This document shows positions 21,300 to 33,128 of a DNA stretch of 64,000 nt, one piece after another. Position 1 is the stretch's first letter; every line of letters begins with the position of its first letter. The notes under the pieces are model-generated. The model ran no database searches, was not told the origin of the DNA, and saw only the letters and a list, made by a program, of their open reading frames with translations. Location of the stretch: positions 77,094,270 to 77,158,269 of the forward strand of contig JAKGHH010000004.1 in assembly GCA_022828595.1 (NCBI GenBank), written 5' to 3'. The translations under genes were made by a program, and so were the position numbers. The stretch is from Nelumbo lutea. Its lineage: Eukaryota > Streptophyta > Magnoliopsida > Proteales > Nelumbonaceae.

Positions 21300-23567
21300 T
21301 TTTGACATAATTATATTCTTAAAAGTTAAAATAGATGTTGTAACCCAATTTTAAAATACACAGAATTTTCTAACCAGATCCAAAAATAGTGAGAAACAAG
21401 CTCATGGGGTTGTGCAATAATTAGTAGTGCAAATTGGGTCAAAATAGTTGGAGTAATTTGTAAAATTTTGAATAAGCCCAAATCCAAAGCCAAGCTTAAT
21501 CTATTTGAAGCAGGAGAAGGGATTAGTTGAACACAAATTTTTCAGTTGGCTGTGGAATCAAGAACACTTCACACCAGTAATAAAATATATGGTACCCACA
21601 ACCATTTAATTTCTCACTTTGGACCCTATGTATTATCATTGGTTCCACAGCCGGCTGAATGGTAATCACATTCAGTTCAGCTAAGCCAACTTCTTGAATC
21701 AGACAACCCAAGACCCCTAAAAGAAAGTAGTGAAGCGGTTTAAAGGTTATAACTGGGTTAATTGTTAAGGTAGTGGAGACTTGGGAATGATTCCTGCATT
21801 CACTAGGGTTTGGGGCTGGGAGGTTATGGGTACTGTGAGTGGCTAGGACTGTCAATGGGCTGGAGTCCAAAACGTGAACCAGATATCAATATGATTATTT
21901 TGGATTCTTAGGTAAAAATATAATTATTTTTTATTCAAATCTTAGAACATGTATCCCTTTAATAATCAAATTGTAAGCCCTTTGACATGGATGAAGCTCT
22001 CTGAAAGTCTAAGGAGAAATGACAATGAGGAGGGGAAATTGATGGAGGAGATAATGGATAGCCAGACCCTTTGAGGAACTGTGATACTTACCTTTCGAAG
22101 AGGGATCAAGCCATCATACTTCCAAAACTCTGTCAATCAAGGTGGACATTTTCCGGTTGGTAGTTTGTTCTTACAATGCTCTTATTATTTGTCTAGATTA
22201 GTTCTTGGTAACCCGAGTTGGTAATTGGACCAAGTAGTTGTGATTTTGGTTTATGATGGATTGAGCTGTGTATGTGGTGTTTCGTGTGTCTATGGCTCTA
22301 TGCTTTAATGTAAATTGGACAAGGATTTTGTTCCATTCAATTTGATTAATATTCAAATCTAATAAAAATTTAAAATAGCTTAAAATTCATAATTATTAAA
22401 CTACTTTAGATATTTTATATCTACAAAGCAAAGTAGATACTTGACTTGATTTTGGTGCATGTCATAAAAATAAAATTGGATTATATAATGTTAACTTATG
22501 TTTTATCCTTTACTTGCATATGTATAAAACACATGTCCTCACATTAATAATTATATAAAATTTATAATTAATAAATTATTTACAAAATTTGTCATCTAAA
22601 TAAAAAATAGTTATTTTTTAATTTCTTTACTTTAAGCACAATAAAGTACATTCTAATTAAAACCGAATCTCATATGCTAAATTGTAAATTGAATTGAGAT
22701 ATGAATTTTTCATAATTAGATTGAATTTGGCTGTGACTGGATCTGATCCAACTCAGATCCGTTTACAACCCTGAATGTAAAGGACTGAGTAAGGACAGCC
22801 CTGGTGTCTAACAATGTGAAAACAGCAAGATATTAATGCAGAACTGTGGGGGTTGATGGCATTAATACGACGTAGCTGTGATGGAAACCTAAAGGAGTCC
22901 TGCGCTCCTCACACCAATCTCATAACATGTTTCAGCCGCACCTGAGGAACATCTCTACATCTGTATTGTTATTCATGGCCGGAGGTGTTTTAATACACGG
23001 TGGGATGTGCTCTGACGTCAGTGCGAGGTGTGCTCTGTGAGACAAATCCCGATTCGATATCAAAGGGCCACTGTAATTAGTGGGTTCCACCAAATAAAAT
23101 CATTGACGATTCATAATGTCTGGACTGGATGAATTTACCGAGCTTTGGTTTTGGTCTTTCAGTCCAAAATGTCGGTCGTGGACTCGTGGTAACTCTACTC
23201 TTTAATTAAGTGAGCTAAATGGTTTTATTTAATGACTTGTCTTGCTTGCTAAGAATTAAGATAAAGGAATAAGTCATTTATTGTTCAGTCAATCAAGTTT
23301 ATTTTTAGATAATATGATTGTACCACCCCACTTCCGAGGACATGGATCCCAACAATTCTCCCGTAGAGAAGGGCGAAGGGGGACGGGGAACCAACCACTA
23401 CCGCTACCGCTTTAATAAGTCTAAGGGTCGTAAAGTTAATAAATTAAGAGGGAGAAAGCATTTACTAGAGTTTAGAGTCTTTTTGACTTTCGATTCCCCA
23501 AACACTTTGCCTCCCCTCCACTCCCACTTGTCCAGCCTCCTCTGCACTGCACATTCTTCTTTTCCTT
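21300..23567. other. Intergenic, upstream of the 179-aa gene
   Basis: AT-rich. A repeat tail ending 'cgtttacaaccctga' near 22760-22775 resembles the end of a hAT-type element. The last 250 bases (from about 23310) become more GC-rich and probably hold the promoter and leader of the gene at 23709. No clear TATA box was identified. Confidence 0.4.
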
Positions 23568-23595
23568 TCTTTCTTCTTCTTCTTCTTCTTCTTCT
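23568..23595 (+). repeat. TTC microsatellite in the probable 5' leader
   Basis: About nine TTC units lie some 110 bases before the start codon at 23709. CT-rich leaders are common in plant genes. Confidence 0.85.
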
Positions 23596-23708
23596 GCAAA
23601 TCTCAGAGCAGTGGAAGAAGTGGGCGGGGAGGGAGGGAGAGAACAGTGCTAAATTAAAAAGTAATACATATTACATGCAGGAGAGCAGGTGGGAGAGAGA
23701 GGAGAAAG

Positions 23709-24365
23709 ATGTCCAGCAAGTCTCCGATATGTCCGACGCCAGAGCCTCAGCATTTTAGCGACTACGGCTTCGAACCTCAAATCGACTATTTTCAGGTCAC
23801 ACATACATACATACATGTATTTTCTTTTTTCTGTTTCTCTGATTTATATTTCCTCCTTTCTCGTTTAGGTCTCTCTGAACTTGTTTTCACTCAATTCCTC
23901 TGAAAAATAAAGGTGTTAGAAGAAGCTAGAAAGTACAAACGAGATACTTTGAGATCCGTAGATGCTCTGCATTTCAAACTACAGAAGCCCATCTCGAAAG
24001 AAGAGTCAAATAAGAGCAATAAGAAGAAGAAGAAGAAATGGTGGAAAAATGCTCTTCTTTTCTGGAGGTGGAAATGGTTCGACGATGCAGGACTGGATGA
24101 TGGTGAAGATGGAGTCTACCCCAGGAGCCGGGTTTGCAGGGGAGCTGTATCTGGACCTGTATACATAACAGAGAGCAGAAGTGGTTCGAGCACGCCCTCC
24201 AGAACGAGCTGCCGTCCGGCGTCAGGGCCTCTCGCGGGGACACTTACACCGACACGTAATGGAGAAGTGGAGGTACCTTATCTCAGCCTGAGAGAGCTTA
24301 ATATAGAGCAGCAACAATACCATCGAATCCCAATATCGCCCATGCCTATCTACTTGGTTACTTGA
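23709..24365 (+). CDS. Two-exon gene, 179-aa basic protein of unknown function
   Basis: Exon 1 is 23709-23795 (29 codons, ending ...QIDYFQ). A 117-bp intron follows (23796-23912, CAG|GT to AAAG|G), and exon 2 is 23913-24365 (150 codons, stop TGA). The splice is between complete codons. Features in order: an acidic/aromatic N-terminus with PEPQHFSDYGF; a helical segment starting VLEEARKYKRDTLRSVDALHFKLQKP; a strongly basic run of lysines (about residues 62-75); a Trp/Phe-rich WWKNALLFWRWKW; an acidic patch; and a Ser/Thr/Arg-rich tail ending in ISPMPIYLVT. I recognise the overall pattern as a plant-specific uncharacterised protein type but cannot name it. There is no signal peptide or clear transmembrane helix; the basic-aromatic core could bind membrane or nucleic acid. 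It has intact frames and typical codons, so it is likely a real host gene. Confidence 0.85.
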
Positions 24366-25591
24366 GATTTGACTGTAACTGAAAAATGTTTCTGGTTGTT
24401 TCCACTTGTGTAAATGCTTTTGAATGTGTTTGATGGTTTGATGTTCGGAGTTCGGAATGAGGAGCTAGGAGGTGGGCGGGTTTACAGTTTACTCCGGTGA
24501 CTGCGGCTCAACTCGTGGTTTGACTCGGCTGACCTATCTTATGATTTTGTGTTGATTAATTAATAATTAATGGTTGTAGGTTGTAGACAAGAATAGTTTG
24601 ATTTATGACTTTTAAGGCCTTATGGACTCGTAATCGTGGCGCACATGGAGGCATGGTTCATGATTGAGAGAGTTGAGGCTTAAGATCCATCGGGATTGCC
24701 CCCAGGGCCACCCCCAGCCCATATGGTGGTGGATGTGGATCTGATCTCTCTCTCATGGGACATGGGCCAAAACCCAAAAGCAAAAGTTACTTTGGACCCC
24801 AGAAGGATGGATTTCACATGGAGAAGTAGAAAAAAAGTCTACAAAAATTACAAATATTCTTGACACGACACAGGGAGTTTGCTACTTTCCTAGGGTGCTG
24901 TTCCACAAGAGACAAGACCACAATTTCCAAGTAAAATCTAATAGCAGCAAAATTCCATCCAAAGACCTTTTCAAAAAGGCACAATGTCCTTTTTTTTGCC
25001 TTTGCTTAATGGTGCTGGCTGGTGGGTTGGGACTTGGAGTGGAGACTCCAAAACGGAATTTGGTGGGCCCTCACAGTCAGATGAGCACCGTAATCCTAAA
25101 ATGTTATAAGCCAATCAATATCTGCTGATTCCTACTCTCTATCGTGCTACCACTGAATTTGCATTGTCTCCGCGCCCCACAGCACATCCCAGTCGTGCAT
25201 TGGGAATATTAGATCGGACATGGTCCATCTGTAACGGATTTACAATGGATAGTGTCGGATTGAACCAATATACAGTCCATTAATAAAAGACAATAATACA
25301 GGTGCCAATGGACTTAGATTTGAGTTAGAATTAATCTAAGACCAATTTGAACAGATTGGAGTCATTGGACGGTTCAGACATTAAATTGGATCAATCTAAA
25401 ATGGTCCAAAGTCTTGGATTGGACCTGGTCCATTTATAATAAATTCATATTAGATCAGATTTAATTGGACCAAATTTGGTCTGATTGACACTACTATTGA
25501 CAAATACAGGAGCCAATCTGTTTCCAATGCACGCTGTGATGTGCATGTAAGGCACATTTTATGGGGGAGCCAATCTGAACCACACTACCAC
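24366..25591. other. Intergenic, with a degraded hAT-type repeat
   Basis: The first part is the 3' untranslated region of the 179-aa gene. From about 25200 to 25495 there are repeated GGTCCA/ATTGGAC motifs and a GATTGACACTACTA end similar to the 15026-15509 family, but no matching left end or duplication. No gene was seen. Confidence 0.4.
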
Positions 25592-25804
25592 TAGGGCTGT
25601 CCATGGATTGGATATTGGTCCAATCCAATCGAGTCCAACATGAATTCATTATAGATGGATGAGGTCCAGTCCAGTCCAATAAATATTTTAGATCATTAAA
25701 TCTAGACTGGTCCAATTCAATATGTCTTATTTGACCATCCACTTGTTCTGATTGGTCTTAATTCAGATTGGATGCCACCCAAACCCAACCCACTGGCATC
25801 CCTA
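25592..25804. mobile_element. hAT-like MITE of the 'GTCAATTGG' family
   Basis: It starts TAGGGCTGTCCATGGATTGG and ends CACTGGCATCCCTA, with GGTCCAATCC and GTCCAGTCC units inside. Its length (213 bp) is shorter than its relatives and no 8-bp duplication is visible, so it is probably internally deleted and old. Confidence 0.55.
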
Positions 25805-25902
25805 CTCTTATCTTCCGTCAATAGATTACGATCCAGTTTAATACAAATGCATTAGAGATGGATCAGGTCAAATCCTACCCAATGCATACTTTGGATTATT
25901 AA

Positions 25903-26742
25903 GGCTCCATTGGGTAAGAGTGCAAAACACGGTTCGAGAGATCAGTTTTCCCACCATTTGGTAAAGTGGTACAATGAACCCCGAAAATTCAGGAAAATAT
26001 GCAATCTTGTCAGTATTTTCCTCGATTTTGGAGTTAAATACACACATAAAAAAAAAAAAAAAAAAGCAAACCTGTGTTCGAACTTTCCATTGATGGAAAG
26101 AGAAGACTGATTTGCTCTCTTTGTCACATCTTCTCGTCGTGGAACACCATAGCAACAGTTACTTCTCACCAACAGCTACCTATCATCTCCTCGGCCTCCA
26201 GCGACAGAATTGGAAAACTTGAACTGCTACTTCAAACTCCAACAGCTACCTAACATCTCAGGTATGTATATCTGTCCTCCCCATGGAGATTCACCAGCGA
26301 TGGCAAGACCAAAGACCTCCGAACATCGCTGTATTTCATAGTATTTGGGGTATTTGGTCTTGCATTGTTCATCGGCAGTTGTTCATGCATTGTTCTCGTT
26401 GTATTTCACAGTATTTGGGGTTTCTTCTACTTTCCCTTTGGTTCCCAGATGTATTTGAGAAATAAATTCTATAATTATAGATCTGAATATATGTTTACAG
26501 AGGCCAGATATCACTTGCTCTCACTCGTTCTTCTAACTAGTAAATAGTTAATTCTTGATACTTGAAGGCCAGATATCAAGGCATGATGGCGGGATCCATT
26601 CTCTGGGTTTGCAACATAAAAAACTCCCAAGCACCAGCAAATTTGCGTTATCTGTTCACTTTCTTCCAGCCAAATAACAATGGGTGCAAATGACCATAAA
26701 ACCAGCCTGACTTTTGCATTTACCCTCTTCCCAAACAGAGCC
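25903..26742. mobile_element. Tourist-like element, 840 bp
   Basis: The ends GGCTCCATTGGGTAAGAG and CCTCTTCCCAAACAGAGCC are inverted copies. The flank is TAA on the left and TAT on the right, so the 3-bp duplication has one mismatch. It contains an A18 run (26048-26065) and a twice-occurring 'ccaacagctacctaacatctc' type segment. No transposase motif was found. Confidence 0.55.
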
Positions 26743-27632
26743 TATTAGTTCGATTCGGTTTTTATTTAAAAAAAAAAAAATCGGTTTTCGGTTTTGATTC
26801 GGTTTCACTGAAATTTTCAATTGAAAACTAAATTAATGTTGTTATTTAGTTAATATTTTAAATATTAATATTTTATTTATACTTTATGCTAATTAATTAT
26901 TATATTTTCCAATGAACAATTAATAATTGTTAATTAAAACGTAGACTCATTATTAATTGTTTATTAGTCATTAAGTATTCATTAATCATCAATTACTTTT
27001 GAAAATGGCCAATTCACTAATTCGCCAATTCCCCATGCCACTTTGAGCCTATTTTAACTTTCAATTAATAATAGCTAATTAATTAAAATCATCGAATTTT
27101 GGGGTCATTCTAAATTTTAATTAATAATAGTTAATAATTAATTAATTAAAACCATTGAGTTTAGGGGTCATTTTAACTTTTCATTAATAACACTTGTTAA
27201 ATGTTTGTTATTTATGTGAAACCAAGGCCCAACCAAATAAAAAATTGAACCAAATCAAACCAAATTCAATTAAGATCGATTCGGTTCTAAAATATATTTT
27301 AAATTAGAAGAAATGATAAAACCAAATAATCAATTAGATCATCAATTTGAACTGAACCAAGCCAAACCGACTGATTGTACACCCCTAACCCACTCTATTA
27401 ACGCCCCTAACTACCACAACCACTTCATCAACCCACAATCCTAGAGGGTATATGAAAATCTACAAAGGCGAAATTGCCCTATGCACTAAGCATTAAATAT
27501 GTTGTCCAATAAGAATAGCCATTGGGAAAGTAGCCATAGTGCATAGAGATTGTATTGTCTGTATTTATTTATGCCATGAACAAGGTGGATGATGCTTTTC
27601 CTTTTGTGTCTATAACACTATATCATGTATAT
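26743..27632. other. AT-rich repeat, probable left-truncated hAT-type element
   Basis: The stretch 26750-27390 has GATTCGGTTT at one end and AAACCGACTGATTGTACACCCCTA at the other, with TTAATTAATAATAGTTAAT motifs between. The right end fits a hAT-type terminus, but the left TAGGGGTGT is missing. The rest, to 27632, has no recognised content. Confidence 0.45.
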
Positions 27633-27830
27633 TGATGTGGCGCAATTCGGCTGTTTCCTACAGGAAATGATTTGGCTATTGGCAACGACGGATTCGATGA
27701 ACCTCCAAGAGATGAATCAGAGAAGCCGAGGTTGTTTACTCAACGGGGTCGCTCCGATGCTTAAGTTAGCACTTGGTTTGCGAGCTGAAAATGATATTAG
27801 ATTGTGAGAGAGCTAGAGAGTAGAGATTAT
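27633..27830 (-). repeat. 3' LTR remnant of gypsy element 2 (U5 side)
   Basis: On the + strand it begins TGATGTGG, like the TGATGTAG of the 5' LTR at 35775. It shares with that LTR a TGGCAA segment and a GATGCTTAAG followed by a GAGAGxxTAGAGAGTA-like stretch (27758-27825, compare 35897-35945). The U3 part with the TATA box is missing, apparently deleted together with the start of the antisense gene. Confidence 0.5.
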
Positions 27831-29123
27831 GCGCCTTTCTGACCCACTGGAGGGCCACCGTTCAGGATCCGGACATTGAGCTGAACCCAAAAGTTCGGGA
27901 AACGCTACAGTCTTGGGTGGGGGTAGGCTTCCTCTGTTGGGACTACCTGGCTGAGGACAAGCTCGTGCAGGTCAGCTTGAGCCCCGATAGGTCACCCTTA
28001 GGTCATCTTTTCTTTTCTTTTTTTTTTCAAGCTAGACTAAAGCCTTGTGATTCTTGCAGCCAACATGTCTAGTGTGGATGCACGTCGCCTTTTGTCGAGA
28101 AACCAGAAGCGCAGGGCGAAGAGGTCGCGCCCCAACCAGCAGTCCACTTCTGGGGCCGTCGAGTTCGAGGCTGCAAACCTAGCTTTTGTTCCGCCACAGG
28201 AGGTCCCACTTGTGCCCTTCAAGGGAGTAGCCGCGGGAGGCGGCGAAGAAGAAGAGGTCCCATCCCAGGATTACCCTTCAGCAGCGTGGTCCGGCCCCAC
28301 CGTCTTCCCATGGTTTTCTACTGAGTGGAGGGACGAAAATGTCACCAACTTCCTCGTGGCCTCGTGGAGGAGCCAGTAGGCGATCACTCATGAGGAGGTC
28401 GCGAACTGGGCCGAGATGCACCATAGGGAGCTTGCCAAGCTGGCCTCAACTCACTGCATGGTGGCAAGTGTCTATTTCTTCCCTTTTTCTCCCTCCCTTC
28501 TCTTTTCTCTCTCCCCCTTACTTACTTCGGCTTTCTATTGGAAGCTGAACTCCACCATCCATGCTATGGCCTGTTAGACTGCCATCCACTCCCACGACGC
28601 CGTCAATCAGATGTCAGCCGTGCGGAGGCTCCAACGTGAGCTCAACCAGGCCCGAGATGAGTTCCTCCAGGCTTAGAAGGGGAGCGAGGCCCAGGAGCTG
28701 CTAGGTAGGGACCAGGAAGCACGGATCTCCCAATTGTATGAGGAGAGCGCCTGTTACAGGGAGGAGTCTTCAAGGGTGGTGGCGAAGAGGGAGCTTCTTC
28801 GCCAGTAGGTCCAGAGCTTGGAGTCTACGCTCCATGAGAGGACCTGCAACTTCGACACCGCGGTGTAGACAGAGCGGGCTAAGGCAGTGGAGGACTTCAA
28901 AGAGTCCCAACAGCTCCATGACCTCAAGGTTGAATACAGCTCGAAGTGCTACTGCTCGGGGTTCAAGCTTTGCTAGTGGCTAATCTGGAAGAAGTTCTCC
29001 GGCCTTAACCTTGAGGGCGTAACAATGAAAGACCTGGCCCTAGAGATGGCGAACATTGCGGAGGAGGAGGAGCCTGACTCCCTGGAGGAGAGTGACGAGG
29101 ATGTAAAGGAGGTGGGGCCTTGA
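27830..29123 (+). pseudogene. Antisense Transposase_28-type gene of gypsy element 2, truncated
   Basis: The exons inferred are about 27839-28001, 28060-28463 and 28545-29123. Intron 1 (28002-28059) ends in TTCTTGCAG. Intron 2 (28464-28544) begins with GCAAGT, a non-canonical but known GC donor, and ends in AG. Both introns fall at the same codon positions as in element 1. Exon 2 starts MSSVDARRLLSRNQKRRAKRSR, like the basic block in element 1. Exon 3 is a coiled coil ending in the acidic EEEEPDSLEESDED. The N-terminal Transposase_28 domain is lost. Six in-frame stops (28377, 28575, 28674, 28806, 28866, 28975) are all TAG. The gene is not functional. Confidence 0.75.
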
Positions 29124-29823
29124 GGTTGGTTGCTCTCTTTTTTTCTTCTTCTGAAAAATGACTTTTGAAGTGGTTGCTCCCGGGCGACTGAGCCCAGTTC
29201 TCTTTCTTTTCTTTCTGCTTTACTGATGTACTCTCCCAGGCTGTTAGCCCCTATTTCTTTTTTAGAACTAGTAATGAAATGTTCCTTTTTTCTTCTAAGT
29301 ATTGTGTGATTCTCTCTTTTGCTGAAGTGACTATTTCACCCGAATTGCTAGGGAGAAGCACCCGAAGTGGGGTTTCTCGACTATCGTCGTCCCAAGCTAT
29401 CTCCCCATACTTAGTAGGGTGATTTTATAATGTACATTGAGGTGATCAACATAGTGAGCATATGTCTGACCTATGTGCACTTGGGTTACTTAAGTTGAAG
29501 TCACTTGTCCCTAGCGGGTCGAACTTGTATATCAGGGCGGGCTATGCATCATAGGATTCACACCCGAGCTACCTGTGCCTTTGGTATTAATATTTAGCCT
29601 ATGTCGATGAAGTGGTTAGTGTCGAGGTCTTCGTTAGCTCGGTGTTTTAGCCCTTAGGTTGGGGGAGTGACTTATGGTCCACTCTCCTAGAGTTTGCCCA
29701 TGTCATAGAGGCGACTGGGTCTTATAGTGCCGAGATCTTTTGTTAGCTCGGCATATTAGCCTTAGGCTCTGAGAGCGACTACAATCCACTCGGCTCGGTG
29801 ATTACTGGTAATATTACCTTAAG
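29124..29823. other. Spacer between antisense gene and integrase (element 2)
   Basis: About 700 bases, longer than the 205-base spacer of element 1. T-rich at first (the 3' trailer of the antisense gene), then a stretch with repeated 'gctcggtgttttagccttaggttggggg' type segments (about 29637-29665 and 29746-29775). No protein motif. Confidence 0.5.
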
Positions 29824-30990
29824 TTGACAATATTCCATGCCCGAGGTACTTGTTTCCCTTCTAGGGTTTCGAGTTCATACGTTCCTTCCCCGAGCATCCG
29901 CTTTACTCAGGAGGGTCCTTCCCAATTTGGCCCGAACTTATCAACACCGGGCTCAAGCACCATAACTTTACGAAGGACCAAGTCTCCGACACAGAGGTTC
30001 TGCTTCTTGACCCTGGCGTTATAGTACCGAGCTACTCTCTGCTAGTAAGCCGCCATCCTAATGTATGCGAGTTCCCGTACCTCGTTGAGTAGGTCGAGGT
30101 TGGTGCATAGCTCGTCTTCATTTGCCTTGTCATCATACACTTCCAAACGTAGCGTGGGAACTTCGATCTCGGCTGGGATGACTGCTTTAGTGCCATAAGT
30201 GAGGTTGAAGGGAGTCTCGCCTGTTGCGGTCTTTACCGTGGTCCGATAAGTCCATAGTACACTAGGTAGCTCGTCTACCCATAGCCCCTTGGCTCGATCA
30301 AGGCATGCCTTCAGTCCGCGGAGAATAGCTCTGTTTGTGACCTCCACTTGACCGTTTGCTTGAGAGTGTGCTACCGAGGTAAAGTTTTGTTGAATTCCCA
30401 TATCTTTGCACCAGTTTTGGAATTTAATATCCTCAAGCTGCTTACCGTTGTCAGAGATTAGTACTCGGGTAGTCCGAAACGACACACTATACTCTTCTAG
30501 AAGAAGTTCTGCACATTCCGCGATGTGATCGTCGTGAGAGGTTTGGCTTCTACCCACTTGGTAAAATAATCAACTGCCACCACTAAGAACCTCCTCTACC
30601 CTATCGCTGGCGGAAATGGTCCGAGTATATCGATCCCCCACTGTGCGAAAGGCCACGGGCTGGTGAGATACTTCAAGTCAGCAGTAGGCTGGTGGTGGAT
30701 GTTGGCGTGCTTCTGGCACTTGTCACATCTTCTGACGAGCTCGACCGCATCTACCTTCATTGTTGGCTAGTAGTATGCCTGTCATAACGCTTTCTGGGTG
30801 AGAGCCCTGCCCCCCAAGTGTCCACCGCACAGGCCCTCATGAGTGTTGCGGAGCCCGAGCTCAGCTTTGGAATGTCACAAGCAGTGCAGATAGGGGAGCG
30901 TGTAAGATATTCAGCACAGTCATTCATCTATTATGACGTATTTGGCCGCCTGATGCTCTACCTTCTGGTGGCATTGCGATCTGCAGGGAG
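29824..30990 (-). pseudogene. Integrase of gypsy element 2
   Basis: On the - strand the N-terminal THEGLCGGHLGG region is near 30840-30800 and the zinc-binding cysteines near 30735-30715. The core reads from 30557 (LISDNGKQLEDI, then HSQANGQVEVTNRAI) to 30042 in one frame. The C-terminal part continues to about 29824 after a TAG at 30042-30044. A further TAG interrupts the region before 30557. The pattern and the absence of a chromodomain match element 1. Confidence 0.8.
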
Positions 30991-31143
30991 GGTCCCGTGT
31001 AGCAGGAAGCTCGCGAGTGGATCAATCCAGTCTGACTCTACTTGAATGATAGGAGTGACCTCCTCTGCCCCCTCGAGAATGCTAGGTCGATGCAATTTCT
31101 CTATGTACACGGTTCTCATGGTATTATCACTAGTGCTGGCTAA

Positions 31144-31515
31144 CTAGGACAGGGCGTCGGTCTCAACATTCTCTGATCTCAAGATTTGCTTGATGAAGTG
31201 TGATTGGAAGTTAAGCATAGCCTCTCTTACTTTGGCTAAGTAGGCGATCATGGTTGGCTCGCGGGCTTCGTATTCACTTGTAACTTGGTTGACCATGAGC
31301 TGATAATCACTACAGACGACGATGTGTTTTGCTTTCACTTCGATTGCTAGAGCCAGTCCAACTAGTAACAACTCGTACTCCGCTTCATTGTTGGATGCCA
31401 CGAACTCAAAGCATAGCGCATCCTCCAATTTTACCCCGCTTGGCACATACAGAATGATTCCATCTCTGTTGCCCTTTTGGTTGGATGAGCCATCTACGTG
31501 AAGGATCCAGGGCTC
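31144..31515 (-). pseudogene. RNase H domain of gypsy element 2
   Basis: The reading contains CFEFVASNNEAEYELLLVGL, VVCSDYQLMVNQVTSEYEA and SENVETDALS in the right order. It follows a WILHVDGSSNQ-type start just upstream (about 31515-31480). In VVCSDYQL the catalytic Asp is kept although the usual Ser after it is Tyr. It ends at a TAG. Confidence 0.8.
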
Positions 31516-31521
31516 CTCATC

Positions 31522-32880
31522 TCAGTTCGGGTTCGATCTAACTAGGAGAGAAGTCGTACTAGTTGCTACCTCACGGTGCTCGAGCTCAACCGGCCTGGGA
31601 ACCTCGGGCTGATCCGACCTGGGGACTTCGGTGTTGAAAGTGCATTCTGCGACAAAGTCAGGTAAGGCTTGGGCCTTGATAGTAGTTCTCGGCTTGTATT
31701 GGAGGTCGTATTCACTGGGCTCAATGGCCCACTTCGTCAATCTACCAGAGACCTTGGGCCTGAGCAAGACTTGCCTTAGGGGCTTGTTGGTGAGGACGAC
31801 AATAATATGAGCTTGGAAGTACAGGCAAAGCTTTCGAGCTGCAACAACTAGAGCATATGCCAACTTTTCAATCTCTGGATATCTCGTCTCTGCTCCCTAT
31901 AACACTTTGCTAACATAGTAGATAGGTCGTTGGACCCTATCTACCTCTCTTATCAATACTGAGCTGACCACCTTGTCACTTGCAGAGAGGTACAGCTCCA
32001 AAACATCACCCTCCTCGGGTCGGGTTAAGACCGGGATACTAGCGAGGTATTTTTTGAGCTCGTCGAATGCGAGTTGGCATTCTTTAGTCCATTCAAAGCC
32101 TTTGCTTTTAATTGCCTTAAAGAAAGCCAGGCAGCGATCTACTGATTTGGACATGAAGCGGCTCAAAGTGGCTATGGGGCCATTCAACCTCTGAACCTCT
32201 TTCAATTTCCAGGGTGGTCTCATATTTAGGATGGCTTTAATTTTATCCGGGTTGGCCTCAATGCCATGCCAGTTAACAATGTACCCTAGGAATTTACCTG
32301 AGATGACACCGAAACACACTTTTTCGGGTTTAACTTCATATTAAATTTGCGCAAAATCTCAAAAACAGAATGCAAGTCTTGTATTAAATTATTTGAAAAC
32401 TAAGTCTTAACGACCATGTCGTCTACATAACATTCTACTTTTCTGTGAATTAATGGCTCAAATAATTTATTTACAAGTCTTTGAAAGGTAGCCCCGGCAT
32501 TTTTCAATCCAAAGGGCATGACCTTATAATAGTGCAAGCCTAGCCCAGTTATAAAAGTTGTTTTTTCTTCTTCGGCAGGGTCCATTCTTATCTGGTTATA
32601 GCCCGAGTAGGTGTCTAAGACACTCAGCAACTCATGCCCTGAGGCCACGTCCACCAGGCGGTCAATCTTGGGGAGTGGGAAGCAATCCTTCGAACAAGCT
32701 CGATTCAGGTCGGTATAATCGATGCACATGCGGCATTTACCATTGGCCTTCTTTATCAGGACTAGGTTGGCTACCCAGCTCGGGTAATTGACCTCTCTGA
32801 TGAAATCAGCTGCCTGGAGCTTCCCGACCTCCTTGTCAATTGCTCTCTAGCGCTCCGGGGCTAAGTTATGTTTCTTTTGT
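31522..32880 (-). pseudogene. Reverse transcriptase of gypsy element 2
   Basis: In order: CIDYTDLNRAC, FPLPKIDRLVD, VMPFGLKNAGATFQRLVN and the catalytic CYVDDMVVKT near 32440-32400, all in one frame (32729-32400). The thumb and connection follow in 32319-31897 and 31863-31522. At least two frame breaks and a TAG at 31897-31899 separate these parts. It would copy the element RNA into DNA. Confidence 0.85.
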
Positions 32881-33128
32881 CTAACAGGCAAAACTACAGG
32901 ATCAGTATTTAGCCTGCGAGTAATGATGGTTGGGTCTATGCTGAGCATCTCTGTCGTGGACCATGTAAAAACATCTAAATTTTTAAGTAAAAAACTTACT
33001 AGTTGAGATCGCAGAGGCTCCTCGATTGAAGTGCCAATTTGGAGTGTCCGAGTTGGGTCCTCTGTCGAAGTTGGGACGGAGACAGTCTCTTCTCTAGGTG
33101 TAGCTCGCTCTTCAAATTGCTCCGTAGG

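Noticed and set aside
23318..23758. Open frame upstream of and overlapping exon 1 of the 179-aa gene
   Set aside because: It is in a different frame from the conserved protein and is composed of leader microsatellite and low-complexity residues.
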